Part shown: positions 19,288 to 28,575 of the stretch, one piece after another
How the letters are laid out: the number at the start of each line of letters is the position of its first letter
How positions within the stretch are numbered: the first letter of the stretch is position 1
Source of the DNA: Candidatus Nitrosotalea sp. TS
GTDB taxonomy: Archaea > Thermoproteota > Nitrososphaeria > Nitrososphaerales > Nitrosopumilaceae
NCBI RefSeq assembly: GCF_011319465.1
Contig: NZ_RCMB01000002.1
Location: 1-64,000, forward strand
Length of the DNA stretch: 64,000 nt
Direction: 5' to 3'
Notes under the pieces: model-generated
The model's database searches: none
What the model was told of the DNA's origin: nothing
Seen by the model: the letters and a program-made list of their open reading frames with translations, nothing else
Made by a program: the position numbers and the translations under genes

Positions 19288-20173
19288 GTGAAGAAAATAA
19301 AACAAAACAACAACGTGTTGTTCTTCTATGATGATTCAAAGAAATGGCTGATGAAAGTATCGCGAAAACAACAATTTCACACTCATGTTGGAATTATTGA
19401 TCACAAAAAAGTAATAGGAAAAGAATATGGAAGCGCAATCAAGACCAATAAAGGAAAAATAATCTATCTCTTAGAGCCAACCGTATACGATTATGTTATG
19501 AAAAGTCAGCGCAGTACTCAGATAGTCTATCCAAAAGATCTGGGTTACATCGCTGCAAGAACAGGATTACAAAGCGGACACACAATTGTTGAAATTGGAA
19601 CTGGAAGTGGCTTCGCTTACCACTTTTCTTGCCAGTATAGTAAAACCTCGTGGTCATGTGTATACATATGATGTTGATGAAAACTTTATGGCAATAGCAA
19701 GGAAAAACATCGAAAAAGCTGGAATCTCAAAATACGTTACAATGGAAAAGTTAGATATCAAAAATACTAAAAAAGTACCACAAACCGACGCGGACATGGT
19801 TGTAGTGGATTTGGGGGATCCATGGACCGTAGTTCCACAAGCAAGGAAGATGCTCAAAGGTAGTGGGTATTTTGTGGCAATATGCCCGACAATGAATCAA
19901 CTTGAGAAACTTGCATCCGCATTGCGAGAAAATGACTTTTTTGATTTAGAGTTTACTGAACAGATTGTAAGGACCATCGAAGCCAGAGAAGGCAAGACAC
20001 GACATTCGTTTCGAGGCATTGGGCACACCACATATGTTGCATTTGCTCGAAAAGTTACTACGCCAAAAGATCTTAGAAGAATAATACCAAGTATGGAAAT
20101 TAAAGATGTGCCTGATGTAGAATCTGTGGAAGAATCTGTAGAAGACGAAGGTTTATCCGGCGTGAAAAAATAG
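19288..20173 (+). CDS. trmI: tRNA (adenine-N1)-methyltransferase, TrmI type (frame broken once)
   Basis: TrmI methylates A57/A58 in the T-loop of archaeal tRNAs. A small N-terminal domain (FHTHVGIIDH, GKEYGSAI) precedes the SAM fold with IVEIGTGSGS as motif I, GHVYTYDVDE as motif II, and DADMVVVDLGDPW as motif IV. The frame changes at about 19612 within motif I, where one extra T in ggcttcgc explains it; the corrected sequence reads GTGSGSLTTFLASIVKPRG. The corrected protein has about 294 residues. The start is GTG at 19288. The C-terminal Glu-rich extension (VESVEESVEDEG) is unlike the usual compact end. Confidence 0.85.
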
Positions 20174-20178
20174 GACAT

Positions 20179-21042
20179 TTGTTGGCCAAAATTCTGCAGG
20201 CTACAATTGTCAAAAATTTTATTCCTCCAAGAAAATCTTTGTCAAGAAAGGGAGAAAACGGAAAAGTGCTAGTTGTTGGAGGAAGTTATCTATATCATGG
20301 TGCTCCAATTCTCTCATCACTTGCTGCGCTTCGCGCAGGAACTGATCTAGTTTACACATGCGTGCCTAAAACTCATGTAACGTCTACTCGAGCATATTCA
20401 CCAAATCTTATTGTAATTCCAATGGTTGATGTCAAGCTTACAAGAGGCTCAGCTAGAAAACTGGTTGGAATCATACCAAAGGAGCTTGATTCTGCAACTA
20501 TTGGCATGGGACTTGGAATCCAGGATAGGGAGGCACTGAAGATGCTGGTAAAAGATCTACTTGATAGAGCAGTTATGCTCTCTCTTGATGCAAGCGCACT
20601 CGTACCTGAAATTCTTCCTGAAATCAAAGATAAAAAAGTTGTAGTCACACCCCATGCTGGAGAATTCAAGAGATTGTTTGGAGAGGCTCCTCCAGATAAT
20701 GTAACGCAAAGAACCGCAATGGTGCAAAAACATGCAAAAGATAATGGTATTACGGTATTACTCAAGGGACCAACAGACATTGTTTCAGATGGAACACAGA
20801 CATTCCTCAATCCAAAGAAACTGGCATCCATGACTGTGGGCGGTACAGGGGATGTTCTCTCTGGTGTAGTAGCTGCAATGCTATCAAAGAATAGGAAACC
20901 TGTGGAGGCAGCATCTAGCGCGGTATTTGTAAATGGAAAAGCAGGAGCACTGGCACAAAAGAAAAATGGTTTTCACATTGTAGCAACAGATCTCTTGGAT
21001 TTTATTCCGCTGGCAATGAAGCCTTTTGATAGAATAAAGTGA
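20179..21042 (+). CDS. nnrD: ADP-dependent NAD(P)H-hydrate dehydratase
   Basis: The ribokinase-like enzyme repairs hydrated NAD(P)H. Visible motifs are GKVLVVGGSYLYHGAP near residue 30, ATIGMGLG, VVVTPHAGEFKRLFG, and the nucleotide-binding and catalytic MTVGGTGDVLSGVVAAML. The Asp in GTGDVLSG is the catalytic base of the family. At 287 residues it is the dehydratase domain alone, with no N-terminal epimerase (NnrE) domain. The start is TTG at 20179, 5 bp after the trmI stop, and the M20 peptidase gene follows 6 bp after its end, so argS-trmI-nnrD-M20 look like an operon. Confidence 0.87.
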   Translation: MLAKILQATIVKNFIPPRKSLSRKGENGKVLVVGGSYLYHGAPILSSLAALRAGTDLVYTCVPKTHVTSTRAYSPNLIVIPMVDVKLTRGSARKLVGIIPKELDSATIGMGLGIQDREALKMLVKDLLDRAVMLSLDASALVPEILPEIKDKKVVVTPHAGEFKRLFGEAPPDNVTQRTAMVQKHAKDNGITVLLKGPTDIVSDGTQTFLNPKKLASMTVGGTGDVLSGVVAAMLSKNRKPVEAASSAVFVNGKAGALAQKKNGFHIVATDLLDFIPLAMKPFDRIK

Positions 21043-21048
21043 TTTTGC

Positions 21049-22396
21049 ATGCAGGAACAATACGTAGACAAAAACATGCCGGCACTAATTTCTGACTTGC
21101 AGAAATTAATTCAACAACCAAGCATATCCGCAAAAAGTCTTGGATTGGAAGAATGCGCAAGACTGGTAGTTAGAATAATGGGTCAGTCTGGAATCAAAGC
21201 GGAGATACTAAGGCTGGGTAAAAATATCCCGCCTGTAGTTTACGGTGAAGTCAAGTCAAAGAAAAATCCCCACAAGACCATACTATTTTACAACCATTAT
21301 GACGTTCAACCAGAAGAGCCTCTTGAACTATGGGATGATAAACCATTTAGCGGAAAGATAAGGGGAAACAAAATCTATGGTCGTGGTTCAGCAGATGATA
21401 AGGGAGAACTAATCACTAGAATCAAAGCAGTTGAGGCATTTATCAAAACAACAGGTGATGTACCATGCAACATAAAATTCCTAGTTGAGGGAGAAGAAGA
21501 GATTGGCAGTATGCATGTTGAAGAATATCTGAAAAGATACCAAAAGAAACTGTCATGTGATGGTATAATCTGGGAATTTGGGTACGTTGATGAAAAGGAC
21601 AGACCTGTCATCAGTCTTGGTATGAAAGGCCTGTTGTATGTTGAACTCTCTGTACTAGAGTCTATTCGTGATGCTCATTCAAGCCTAGCTGTACTAATTG
21701 AAAATCCAGCTTGGAGATTAATTGAAGCGCTAAAAACACTGCGTAACAAAAACGGCCTAATTCTCATTAAGGATTGGTATAGGAGAGGTTGATAATTTTA
21801 CAAAGGAAGAACTTGGTGTAATTGCCCAAGAACCGTTTGATGAAAAGTCGTTTAAAAAAGAATATGGCATAAAGAAGTTTGTGGGAAACAAAAAAGGAAT
21901 AGACATACGAAAAGCCGTGGTAGGTGACCCTACTTGCAACATTGCAGGATTCTCATCTGGTTGGGAAGGGCCTGGCGCAAAAACAGTTTTACCGTCAAAG
22001 GCACTAGTAAAAATTGACTTTAGACTTGTTCCAAAAATGGATCCTCTAAAACAATTATCCAGACTAAAAAAACATCTCAAAGACAAAGGATTTGGGGATG
22101 TCCAAGTTCACATGATTCACGGAGAGGCAGCTTCTAGAACTGCAATATCTGATCCATTTGTAAAGGTAGTAAAGAAGGCAGCAGACGAATCTTTTGGAAC
22201 CTCAATAATGAGCGTCTCATCTGCTGGAACAGGACCTATGCATTCATTTTCCAAAGTGCTCAAGGCGCCTTGCATCTCAATTGGGAGTACGTATGTCTAT
22301 GCAAGAATCCACTCACCTAATGAATTTGCAAGAATTGATCTGTTAAAAAAGACCACAAAATGCATGTGTAAAATAATAAAAAAATTCAGTGTCTAG
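21049..22396 (+). CDS. M20-family metallopeptidase, dipeptidase-like (frame broken once)
   Basis: The M20 metal site is visible: FYNHYDVQP (His and the second Asp), GRGSADDKGE (bridging Asp), and EGEEEIGS (catalytic Glu-Glu). The lid and C-terminal part, RDAHSSLAV and FRLVPKMDP followed by GTGPMHSF, lie partly in the next frame. The break is near 21781-21785, where one extra base explains it; corrected, the junction reads WYREVDNFTKEELG and the protein has about 449 residues, the length of cytosolic dipeptidases. Peptide or N-acyl amino acid substrates are likely; which is unknown. Confidence 0.85.
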
Positions 22397-22493
22397 CATG
22401 GAAATATCGGACATGATTTTTCACATGTCTGCTAAGAAATGTCTGATCTTGACTGCAAAAAGATTTGGATCACAAGTGATTTAGAGAAAGGCC

Positions 22494-22499
22494 TTTATT
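22494..22499 (+). promoter_or_regulatory. TATA box of psmB
   Basis: TTTATT centred about 25 nt upstream of the ATG at 22522. This spacing matches archaeal leaderless transcripts and supports choosing that ATG over the upstream TTG at 22498, which would lie inside the promoter. Confidence 0.5.
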
Positions 22500-22521
22500 G
22501 TGCTCATTTAGCAGTTCAATT

Positions 22522-23115
22522 ATGGCCTATATGTACATGCCAGGTGCTACGGCAGTTGGAATAACCTATGACGGAGGTATAGTACTAGCAAGCGAGAGAA
22601 GGATATCTTATGGAAATTTTGTGGTAAGTAAAAGCACAAAAAAGACTTTTAAAATAACAGATTTTGTAGGGGCATGCTGTGCCGGAATGGTTGCAGACAT
22701 GCAGGTTTTGGCAATGCAGATGCGTGCACTAACCAAGATTAGAAAATTAGAACTCAAAAGAGAGATTCCGCCAAACTCTGTAGCTAAAATGATGTCATCT
22801 CTCATGTATGAAAGACGATTCTATCCATTGCTTACTCAGGTAATTGTCGGTGGCGTTAATGGCGATGCTACTATTTACACACTTGACCCGTTAGGCTCTG
22901 TTCTTCCAGACGACTATGCAGCCGTAGGTACGGGTGCAGAGATGGCACTGGGAGTATTAGATCAGGAATTCAAAAAAGGAATGAAGGAAAAAGAAGCAGT
23001 AACGCTTGCAGTAAAATCCATAAAATCTGCCATAATGCGAGATGCGGCAAGCGGTGACGGCATTGATGTGCTAGTCATTGACAAGAATGGGTCAAGAGAA
23101 TCCACCGAAAACTAG
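22522..23115 (+). CDS. psmB: Proteasome beta subunit, possibly non-catalytic
   Basis: Archaeal 20S core beta subunit. From ATG 22522 the sequence reads MPGATAVGITYDGGIVLASE, then GNFVVSKSTKKTFKI and GGVNGDATIYTLDPLGS, with GDGIDVLVID near the end. Aligning on the conserved VG, the Thr1 position is Ala (residue 9), while Glu17, Lys33 and the GDGxD region are conserved. The pro-region is only about 8 residues. Many archaea have a second beta subunit, so this one may be structural or regulatory. The start is set by the TATA box at 22494-22499. It converges on the PUA-protein gene with a 3-bp gap. Confidence 0.88.
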   Translation: MAYMYMPGATAVGITYDGGIVLASERRISYGNFVVSKSTKKTFKITDFVGACCAGMVADMQVLAMQMRALTKIRKLELKREIPPNSVAKMMSSLMYERRFYPLLTQVIVGGVNGDATIYTLDPLGSVLPDDYAAVGTGAEMALGVLDQEFKKGMKEKEAVTLAVKSIKSAIMRDAASGDGIDVLVIDKNGSRESTEN

Positions 23116-23118
23116 TGG

Positions 23119-23595
23119 TTACTTTTTTATCGTTTTTGCAGATTCCCAGTATTTGTCTGAGATGTAATGTAAATTCTTGACTACTTCTCCTTTTGTAATG
23201 TTGGCCATCTCCTCGCTTGATATGAGGGATTTTCCTATTGCAAGAAACTTGTTGTGCGTTTCCTCTGCAACGCATATGATTTGATCCTTTTCAAAATTGT
23301 CATATTTTTTGATTCCTGGACGCATGATGTTTGCTCCATTGCATACAAACTTTATCGCTCCTGCATCCACTAGAATTTTTGGAAACTTTTCAAGCAATGA
23401 AGTCTCGGAAAGAAATGGAAGATAAGTTTCACCGCTTTTAATTGCCATGAAACCCTCTCCTGTGATCATGGCTGTTTCATCATCAATTTCGTACTTGACC
23501 AATGTCTTTAGTCTTGGTACATCTATTTTCCACTGCAATGCAATGGATTCTAGGATGTCATTGCTGTCGCTTTTAGATAATGGGTGAGATTTCAA
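23119..23595 (-). CDS. PUA-domain RNA-binding protein (MCT-1/Tma20-like)
   Basis: The 158-residue protein begins LKSHPLSKSDSNDILESI and ends in a PUA domain (residues about 75-150) with AGAIKFVCNGANIMRPGI and AVGKS-like AIGKSLISSEEM. N-terminal DILES plus C-terminal PUA matches the archaeal MCT-1-like proteins, whose eukaryotic relatives act in translation re-initiation. The start is the TTG at 23595, which overlaps the homoserine dehydrogenase stop as TTGA. A longer frame back to 23742 exists but reads against the dehydrogenase and is not protein-like. Translation is probably coupled to the upstream gene. Confidence 0.78.
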   Translation of the reverse strand: MKSHPLSKSDSNDILESIALQWKIDVPRLKTLVKYEIDDETAMITGEGFMAIKSGETYLPFLSETSLLEKFPKILVDAGAIKFVCNGANIMRPGIKKYDNFEKDQIICVAEETHNKFLAIGKSLISSEEMANITKGEVVKNLHYISDKYWESAKTIKK

Positions 23596-24611
23596 TCTCT
23601 GGACATTTCCTGTTTGATATCTAACAAGTCGCGTAATATGGAACTTGCAGTCTCCATGCCGCCTGCACCACGTCCAATTATTGTCTGCTGACCGGAATGT
23701 TCTGAATTGAAGGTGATTGCATTCAATGTCCCGTTGACACAAAGTGGATCATCTTCAAGTATCTCTCTTGGAGCTACCTCCAAGTCTTTGTTACACGATG
23801 CAATTAATTTGACTGCGGAACGATTAGTCGCCGCTCTCTTAATGTCAGAAGTTGATACGTTTCTAATGCCTGTTCGCTTGATGTCTTTGATGGTTACCTT
23901 CATGTCCATTATCCAGTTTGCAAGTATTACAAGCTTAGCCGCTGCATCAAAACCGTCAATATCCAACGATTCGTCAGCTTCGACATATCCTTTCTTCTTT
24001 GCATCTGCAAGTGCCGTCTTAAACGTCATGCCGCCTGCCATGTTTGTAAGTATGTAATTTGTTGTACCGTTTAGAATTCCTTGGAAGGAAACTATTCTTT
24101 CTCCTCTGAGGCTATTTTTTGCATAATCTAGGATTGGAGTGCCACCGCCAACAGTTCCGCTAAATCTTAATTGTACCTGATTGTATGTGGCCAACTCTAT
24201 CAATGATGGAAATGCAAGAGCCAGCGGACCCTTGTTTACTGTAATGACATGAAGACCCTTTTTCATTGCAGTCACTATGTGTGACATCCCAGGCTCGGCA
24301 TCCTTGTAGTTGCTTGGTGTGGTCTCAATTAACACTTCAGCTTCCATGCCGTTTATCATGTCTAGTCCATTTGCTTCTTTTTCCTTGTTGTGATACTTTC
24401 GTATGTTTCCATATTTTTTCTTGACTTCGAGCAACCTATTCAGATCAATACCTGCTGAAGAAGCAGCAGAACCTTTACTGTCGAACACACCGACGATTCT
24501 AGGTTTGACTCCGTGTTTTGCATAAAGATCTTCAGACCTTGAAAGGAGAAGCTTTGCAAAACTTTGCCCTACTACACCAAAGCCACACAATATTATGCGC
24601 AACATCCACAA
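23592..24611 (-). CDS. hom: Homoserine dehydrogenase
   Basis: The enzyme reduces aspartate semialdehyde to homoserine for threonine and methionine synthesis. The NAD(P) loop is ILCGFGVVGQ near residue 9, the catalytic region is ESLDIDGFDAAAKLVILAN, with the Lys in NKGPLA near the nucleotide and NGTTNYIL in the middle. The length of 337-339 residues is right for the monofunctional form without an ACT domain. The start is ATG 24611 or, giving the common LRIILCGFG start, ATG 24605. The gene is intact and coupled by a TTGA overlap to the PUA-protein gene. Confidence 0.88.
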   Translation of the reverse strand: MWMLRIILCGFGVVGQSFAKLLLSRSEDLYAKHGVKPRIVGVFDSKGSAASSAGIDLNRLLEVKKKYGNIRKYHNKEKEANGLDMINGMEAEVLIETTPSNYKDAEPGMSHIVTAMKKGLHVITVNKGPLALAFPSLIELATYNQVQLRFSGTVGGGTPILDYAKNSLRGERIVSFQGILNGTTNYILTNMAGGMTFKTALADAKKKGYVEADESLDIDGFDAAAKLVILANWIMDMKVTIKDIKRTGIRNVSTSDIKRAATNRSAVKLIASCNKDLEVAPREILEDDPLCVNGTLNAITFNSEHSGQQTIIGRGAGGMETASSILRDLLDIKQEMSRD

Positions 24612-24676
24612 GACACATGTTGGGATTAATTAAGATTCATGAATTCTGAGATTCCTTTATTAAAGCTTGAAAAACT

Positions 24677-25345
24677 TTGGATAGCGTGAAATTTACAAAA
24701 TACACTTACGTCGGAATTGCAGCCGCAGTCGGTGTTGCAGCTGTAGTTGTATTTCTTACTCAATTCAATATGATGCAGACAGGACCTAGTGCACCTGCTG
24801 GAATCTCGGCATATACTTTGGATTTTACTTATGCAGAAGCAAATTCAGACTTGAAAAGTACTCTGATAGATCAGAACATAAACATGTCAAAACCTCTGAA
24901 GTTTAACACCCAATCTGACATTACTCAATATTGCAATTTTCTCACTAATCAGACAAGACAAGCCATGATTGAGTATTGTACTTCAACAGAAATAAAGGAC
25001 GAACATGGTAACTTCCTTGGAAATCTTGACATGATAGGATCTCCGCTATCTCCTGTGATGGTGATTGCAGCAGCGCAATCCGATCCTATGTTTAGTAACT
25101 ATAATGACGTAAAAATTCTATTTGGAGATGTTGTCAATGAGACGGTCTGTCAATGCTGGGCAACTGAAAAACCAGGTAACTATACACAACTGTCAGGCAT
25201 GATGGATGCACTTCGCGATTTTCATCTGAAAGGAAAAGAACCCAATAGCACCACTCACGGGGTGCCGTTAAGCGGGAAACACTTTGAAATAGAATTGTCT
25301 ACAACCACCCAAGGCTATCTGTGGAAATTGCTTGTGGCCAAGTAA
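24677..25345 (+). CDS. Membrane-anchored extracellular protein, unknown function
   Basis: The 222-residue protein opens with one hydrophobic segment (VGIAAAVGVAAVVVFLTQF, residues about 11-30) and then a soluble domain, so it is probably anchored outside the cell. The soluble part has cysteines in QYCNFL, EYC and CQCW, and a dimly DUF-like pattern around KILFGDVVNETVCQCW. The start is TTG at 24677. It precedes the TauE/SafE-like exporter by 60 bp on the same strand. I do not recognise the family. An extracellular substrate-binding or redox role is possible but not shown. Confidence 0.6.
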   Translation: MDSVKFTKYTYVGIAAAVGVAAVVVFLTQFNMMQTGPSAPAGISAYTLDFTYAEANSDLKSTLIDQNINMSKPLKFNTQSDITQYCNFLTNQTRQAMIEYCTSTEIKDEHGNFLGNLDMIGSPLSPVMVIAAAQSDPMFSNYNDVKILFGDVVNETVCQCWATEKPGNYTQLSGMMDALRDFHLKGKEPNSTTHGVPLSGKHFEIELSTTTQGYLWKLLVAK

Positions 25346-25405
25346 TTACTCTATGCTCAGGTCCATTAAGCTTGACGCGCTCATTTAATCTATGGAAATT
25401 TCAAC

Positions 25406-26185
25406 TTGGTGTTAGAATTGTTTGAATATTTGTGGCTAGTACCGCTTGGTTTTGCTGCTGGCATCATAGGATCAATGATTGGCCTTGGAGGGGGATTTGT
25501 TATTGTTCCGGCATTGACTTTTGCTGGGTTTTCACCTACTCTTGCGGCAAGTGATAGTCTCTTTGCTGCCTTTTGTAACGCAGTGGCATCTACGCTATCT
25601 TATGCCAGGCAAAAGCGGATTGTGTATTCCCTAGGGCTAAAACTGGCATTACTTTCCATTCCTGGAACAATACTTGGGGCATACATCTCCGACGAAATAT
25701 CTGCCTCTGTATTCAAGATGCTGTTTGGTCTAGTGCTTGTCTCCTCAAGTGTCTACATTTACTCTAAAAGAAAGATGGAACCCAAAGAATACAATCTTTC
25801 AAAACAAATCATGATACTTGCAGTAGGTGCCAGTTTCTTTGCAGGTGTAATTTCAAGCCTATTTGGAATAGGTGGAGGAACAGTATTTGTCCCTCTCATG
25901 GTTGTAGCAATAGGGTTATCCATGAAACTAGCTGCACCCACATCGCAGTTCATATTGATGTTCGCAGCTGCATCGGGAATGATTGTTCATTCTCTGTTGG
26001 GCCATCCTGACTATGTTCAGGCGGGTTTGTTGTCAATAGGAGCATTTGCCGGGGGAGTTGTGGGAAGTAAAATATCGTCAAGAGTAGATGAAAAAAAACT
26101 CAGGATATTTGTAACTGTGGTACTTGCTATCACATCAATCAAGCTCTTCATGGATGCTTTTAGTACTCCAGTTAAAATTCCATGA
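25406..26185 (+). CDS. TauE/SafE-family anion permease
   Basis: About eight hydrophobic segments in 259 residues and the repeated glycine motif MIGLGGGFVIVPALT and FGIGGGTVFVPLMV identify the TauE/SafE family. Members export sulfite, sulfoacetate or other organosulfur anions, or take them up. The two glycine motifs are 150 residues apart, as usual for this inverted-repeat fold. The start is TTG 25406 or the next codon GTG. In this genome a sulfite link would suit the sulfur genes at 3-11 kb, but they are far away and the substrate is unknown. Confidence 0.82.
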   Translation: MVLELFEYLWLVPLGFAAGIIGSMIGLGGGFVIVPALTFAGFSPTLAASDSLFAAFCNAVASTLSYARQKRIVYSLGLKLALLSIPGTILGAYISDEISASVFKMLFGLVLVSSSVYIYSKRKMEPKEYNLSKQIMILAVGASFFAGVISSLFGIGGGTVFVPLMVVAIGLSMKLAAPTSQFILMFAAASGMIVHSLLGHPDYVQAGLLSIGAFAGGVVGSKISSRVDEKKLRIFVTVVLAITSIKLFMDAFSTPVKIP

Positions 26186-26224
26186 TGATACCATGGAAAA
26201 ATATATGCCAATCTAGTTTTTCAT

Positions 26225-26692
26225 TTATTTTCTTACTGGAGGTTCCTTTCTAATCTGGTAAAGATTTCTTTTAGATACAAGAACAATCTCGCCATTGTCT
26301 TTTGTCCCCTCAAAATCAATTGATAACAGGCCAAATTCATCATTAAGATCTCGTCTGTCTGATATCTTGAATTTGATCTTCAATTTCTCGTCTGTATGGA
26401 GAGGTTTGAGAAATCTGGTTTGTCTGCTATTCCAAGACGGGTCTCCGTCTATGCCATAGAAAATCAAAAGATTACCATACATTTCCTCAAGTCTTGTAAA
26501 TTCACCTTCGATTCTTGCTAATATGGCTCTACCAGAGACCATTTTGCCGCGTTGGTGTGCAAATTCTTCATTTTCATAAATTATGTTTTTTATTCCTGAA
26601 AAGGAAAGATACTTGTCAAGGTCATCAGAAGAAATCTGACATTGTGCAAAAAATTCATCCCCAACTTTAAGCTCGGAGAACTTTTTCATCAA
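26225..26692 (-). CDS. MaoC-like hotdog-fold protein
   Basis: The 155-residue protein reads FSELKVGDEFFAQCQIS, then a SSDDLDKYLSFSGIKNIIYE region with the hydratase-like EEFA, MVSGRAILARIEGE, and NSRQTRFLKPLHTDEKLKI. This is the single hotdog pattern of MaoC dehydratases (enoyl-CoA hydratase type), although the usual catalytic Asp/His (NPxH) reads NIIYENE here, so activity is uncertain. It overlaps the tandem SDR gene downstream by four bases (ATGA), implying coupling. The pair may act together on an acyl-CoA intermediate. Start ATG at 26692. Confidence 0.7.
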   Translation of the reverse strand: MMKKFSELKVGDEFFAQCQISSDDLDKYLSFSGIKNIIYENEEFAHQRGKMVSGRAILARIEGEFTRLEEMYGNLLIFYGIDGDPSWNSRQTRFLKPLHTDEKLKIKFKISDRRDLNDEFGLLSIDFEGTKDNGEIVLVSKRNLYQIRKEPPVRK

Positions 26693-28476
26693 GTTCTTGT
26701 TTCATCTGGGTAGTAAATTACTTCTGAGTTTGTAATTGCTTTTCCAGTTTTGAAGAAATTCACTGCGTTTAGGATTTTTGAGTTGTCTGATTCCGCACCA
26801 TCTATGCTTCCGGGAAGAATCAAATGTATTCTGATCTTCGACTTGAGAACATCGCTTAGTTCTTGATTGACTGTTGTGACAAAAGGCCTCAGTGCTCCTC
26901 TGAATACTTCTACTTTTGCTCTATCTTTGCCTGTCACCTTGCTGCCTACTGGCATATCTGGGCCAATAATTATGATGCTGCCTTCTTTTTCCTTGAAAAG
27001 AGGCGGGTTTTTTGCTCCTCCTGGAACAAATCTGTTAAGGACTTCTTGGAGGACAAGTGCTGGTGTGTTGATGAATTTGTCTACAAGACCATCCCATTGT
27101 TGTCTTGATAACTCTGTAATCTTTGTGACTTGAGGCAATTTTCCAGTTACGTAAATCACTACATTGATAGACCCTATCTTTCTCGTTGCCGTATTGAGCA
27201 TTCTTTTCATGTTTTCTTGGTTGTTGATGTCCATTACATGCGAATGAAATTTGGATAGTCGTTCTTCTGCCTGTTTGATACTGGTTTTTGAGATCAAAAT
27301 TACAGTTTTTCCTCCATTGCTTTCAATATTTTGTGCTAGATGTTCGACTCTTGACACATCTGACTCTTCTGTGGCGTCTACTACAAACAAAACCACTTTT
27401 GAGTTATAGTCTGGTTTGGTCTCTGGTACTGAGCAAGCTATGTGGGGTTTGACGGGATAGAAGACTCTGTCGCCTGGAATCACTTTGCCATTTAGAATCT
27501 TTGATATGTTTTCATCACATAGCATAAGGACAGTTTCAGCAACTTGTTGCTGTGACAAGAACTGTTCATCTGCAATCATCTTGCTAGTATTGTTTTGAAT
27601 TTTTTCTGCAATCTGTTGTATCTTGGTCAAAAGTGATATGATGGTATTGCCGAGTTTTTGAATTTCTGGCTCTGACGTTATTGATTTTGTCTTTGCAAGT
27701 TTTGATGCTGCTTGTCTTACTCCGTTTTTCACTGTGTTTTCGTCTTCACCTAATAATGGAAGGATGTCATTATTGACAGTCTCTACTTCTTCAGGAGTTA
27801 GGTTTTCAAAACCACTGACTCGCATGAATTCTGCGGCTGCTTTTGGATAAACGGTTTTGTATATTCTGTCTGAATGAACTGGTCCAGGATTTGTAGCAAT
27901 TGATATTATCCCTTTGTCTGTAAGCTCCCACGACATTGCTTCTGCAAGTCTGTTCTTTGCCCCTTGAGAAGCTGTATATGGACTTCTAAATCTGTAAGGT
28001 CTTTGTTCAAACGGGCGCTCTTCTGTGAAAAACGTGGATATTGTCACAATTTTGCATCCTGACTTCATGGATTTGATTGCCTGAGCTGAAGTCCAGAAAG
28101 TACCGGTGAGGTGTATGCCAACAGTGCTCTTGAAATCACTCATTGAAGAATTTGTAAAACATGTTACTGGACCTGAAACTCCTGCGTTATTTACCACAAT
28201 GTCTACTGTTCCATGAGATTTCTTCAAGTCTTCAAACATTTGTGATACTCCTGCCTCATCACTGACATCAACTCCTGGAAAAATTTTCACAAACGCACCA
28301 CTTTTGGCTTTATCAATTATCGGCTGTAATTCTTTGGCAGCTTCTTCAAGTGGCTCTTTTCTTCTTCCTAAAATGACTATGTTTGCACCATTTTCAGCAA
28401 ATTTGATCGCTATTGCTTTTCCAATTCCGGTACCGCTACCAGTGATAACAACGAGTTTGTCTTGGAACTTGAGCAT
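26689..28476 (-). CDS. Tandem short-chain dehydrogenase/reductase-like protein
   Basis: The 595-residue protein contains two SDR-like halves. The first (residues 1 to about 260) has the NADP loop TGSGTGIGK, NNAGVSG and a PYTASQGAKNRLAEA helix, where the usual YxxxK reads YTASQ with Gln in place of Lys. The second (about 355-590) keeps strands VVLFVVDATEES and SIIIIGPDM but no clear cofactor loop or YxxxK. It is coupled to the upstream MaoC-like gene by an ATGA overlap. A double SDR next to a hydratase recalls acyl-CoA processing, but the lost catalytic Lys makes enzymatic activity uncertain. No frame breaks. Confidence 0.7.
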   Translation of the reverse strand: MLKFQDKLVVITGSGTGIGKAIAIKFAENGANIVILGRRKEPLEEAAKELQPIIDKAKSGAFVKIFPGVDVSDEAGVSQMFEDLKKSHGTVDIVVNNAGVSGPVTCFTNSSMSDFKSTVGIHLTGTFWTSAQAIKSMKSGCKIVTISTFFTEERPFEQRPYRFRSPYTASQGAKNRLAEAMSWELTDKGIISIATNPGPVHSDRIYKTVYPKAAAEFMRVSGFENLTPEEVETVNNDILPLLGEDENTVKNGVRQAASKLAKTKSITSEPEIQKLGNTIISLLTKIQQIAEKIQNNTSKMIADEQFLSQQQVAETVLMLCDENISKILNGKVIPGDRVFYPVKPHIACSVPETKPDYNSKVVLFVVDATEESDVSRVEHLAQNIESNGGKTVILISKTSIKQAEERLSKFHSHVMDINNQENMKRMLNTATRKIGSINVVIYVTGKLPQVTKITELSRQQWDGLVDKFINTPALVLQEVLNRFVPGGAKNPPLFKEKEGSIIIIGPDMPVGSKVTGKDRAKVEVFRGALRPFVTTVNQELSDVLKSKIRIHLILPGSIDGAESDNSKILNAVNFFKTGKAITNSEVIYYPDETRT

Positions 28477-28575
28477 TAATAGAATTTGACATGTTTTGGA
28501 CTATTTATTCGATTGTGCTTGTGTGCTTGCGATGGTACGCTAATATTTATTTGTGGGTCGAATTCAACCTGACGC

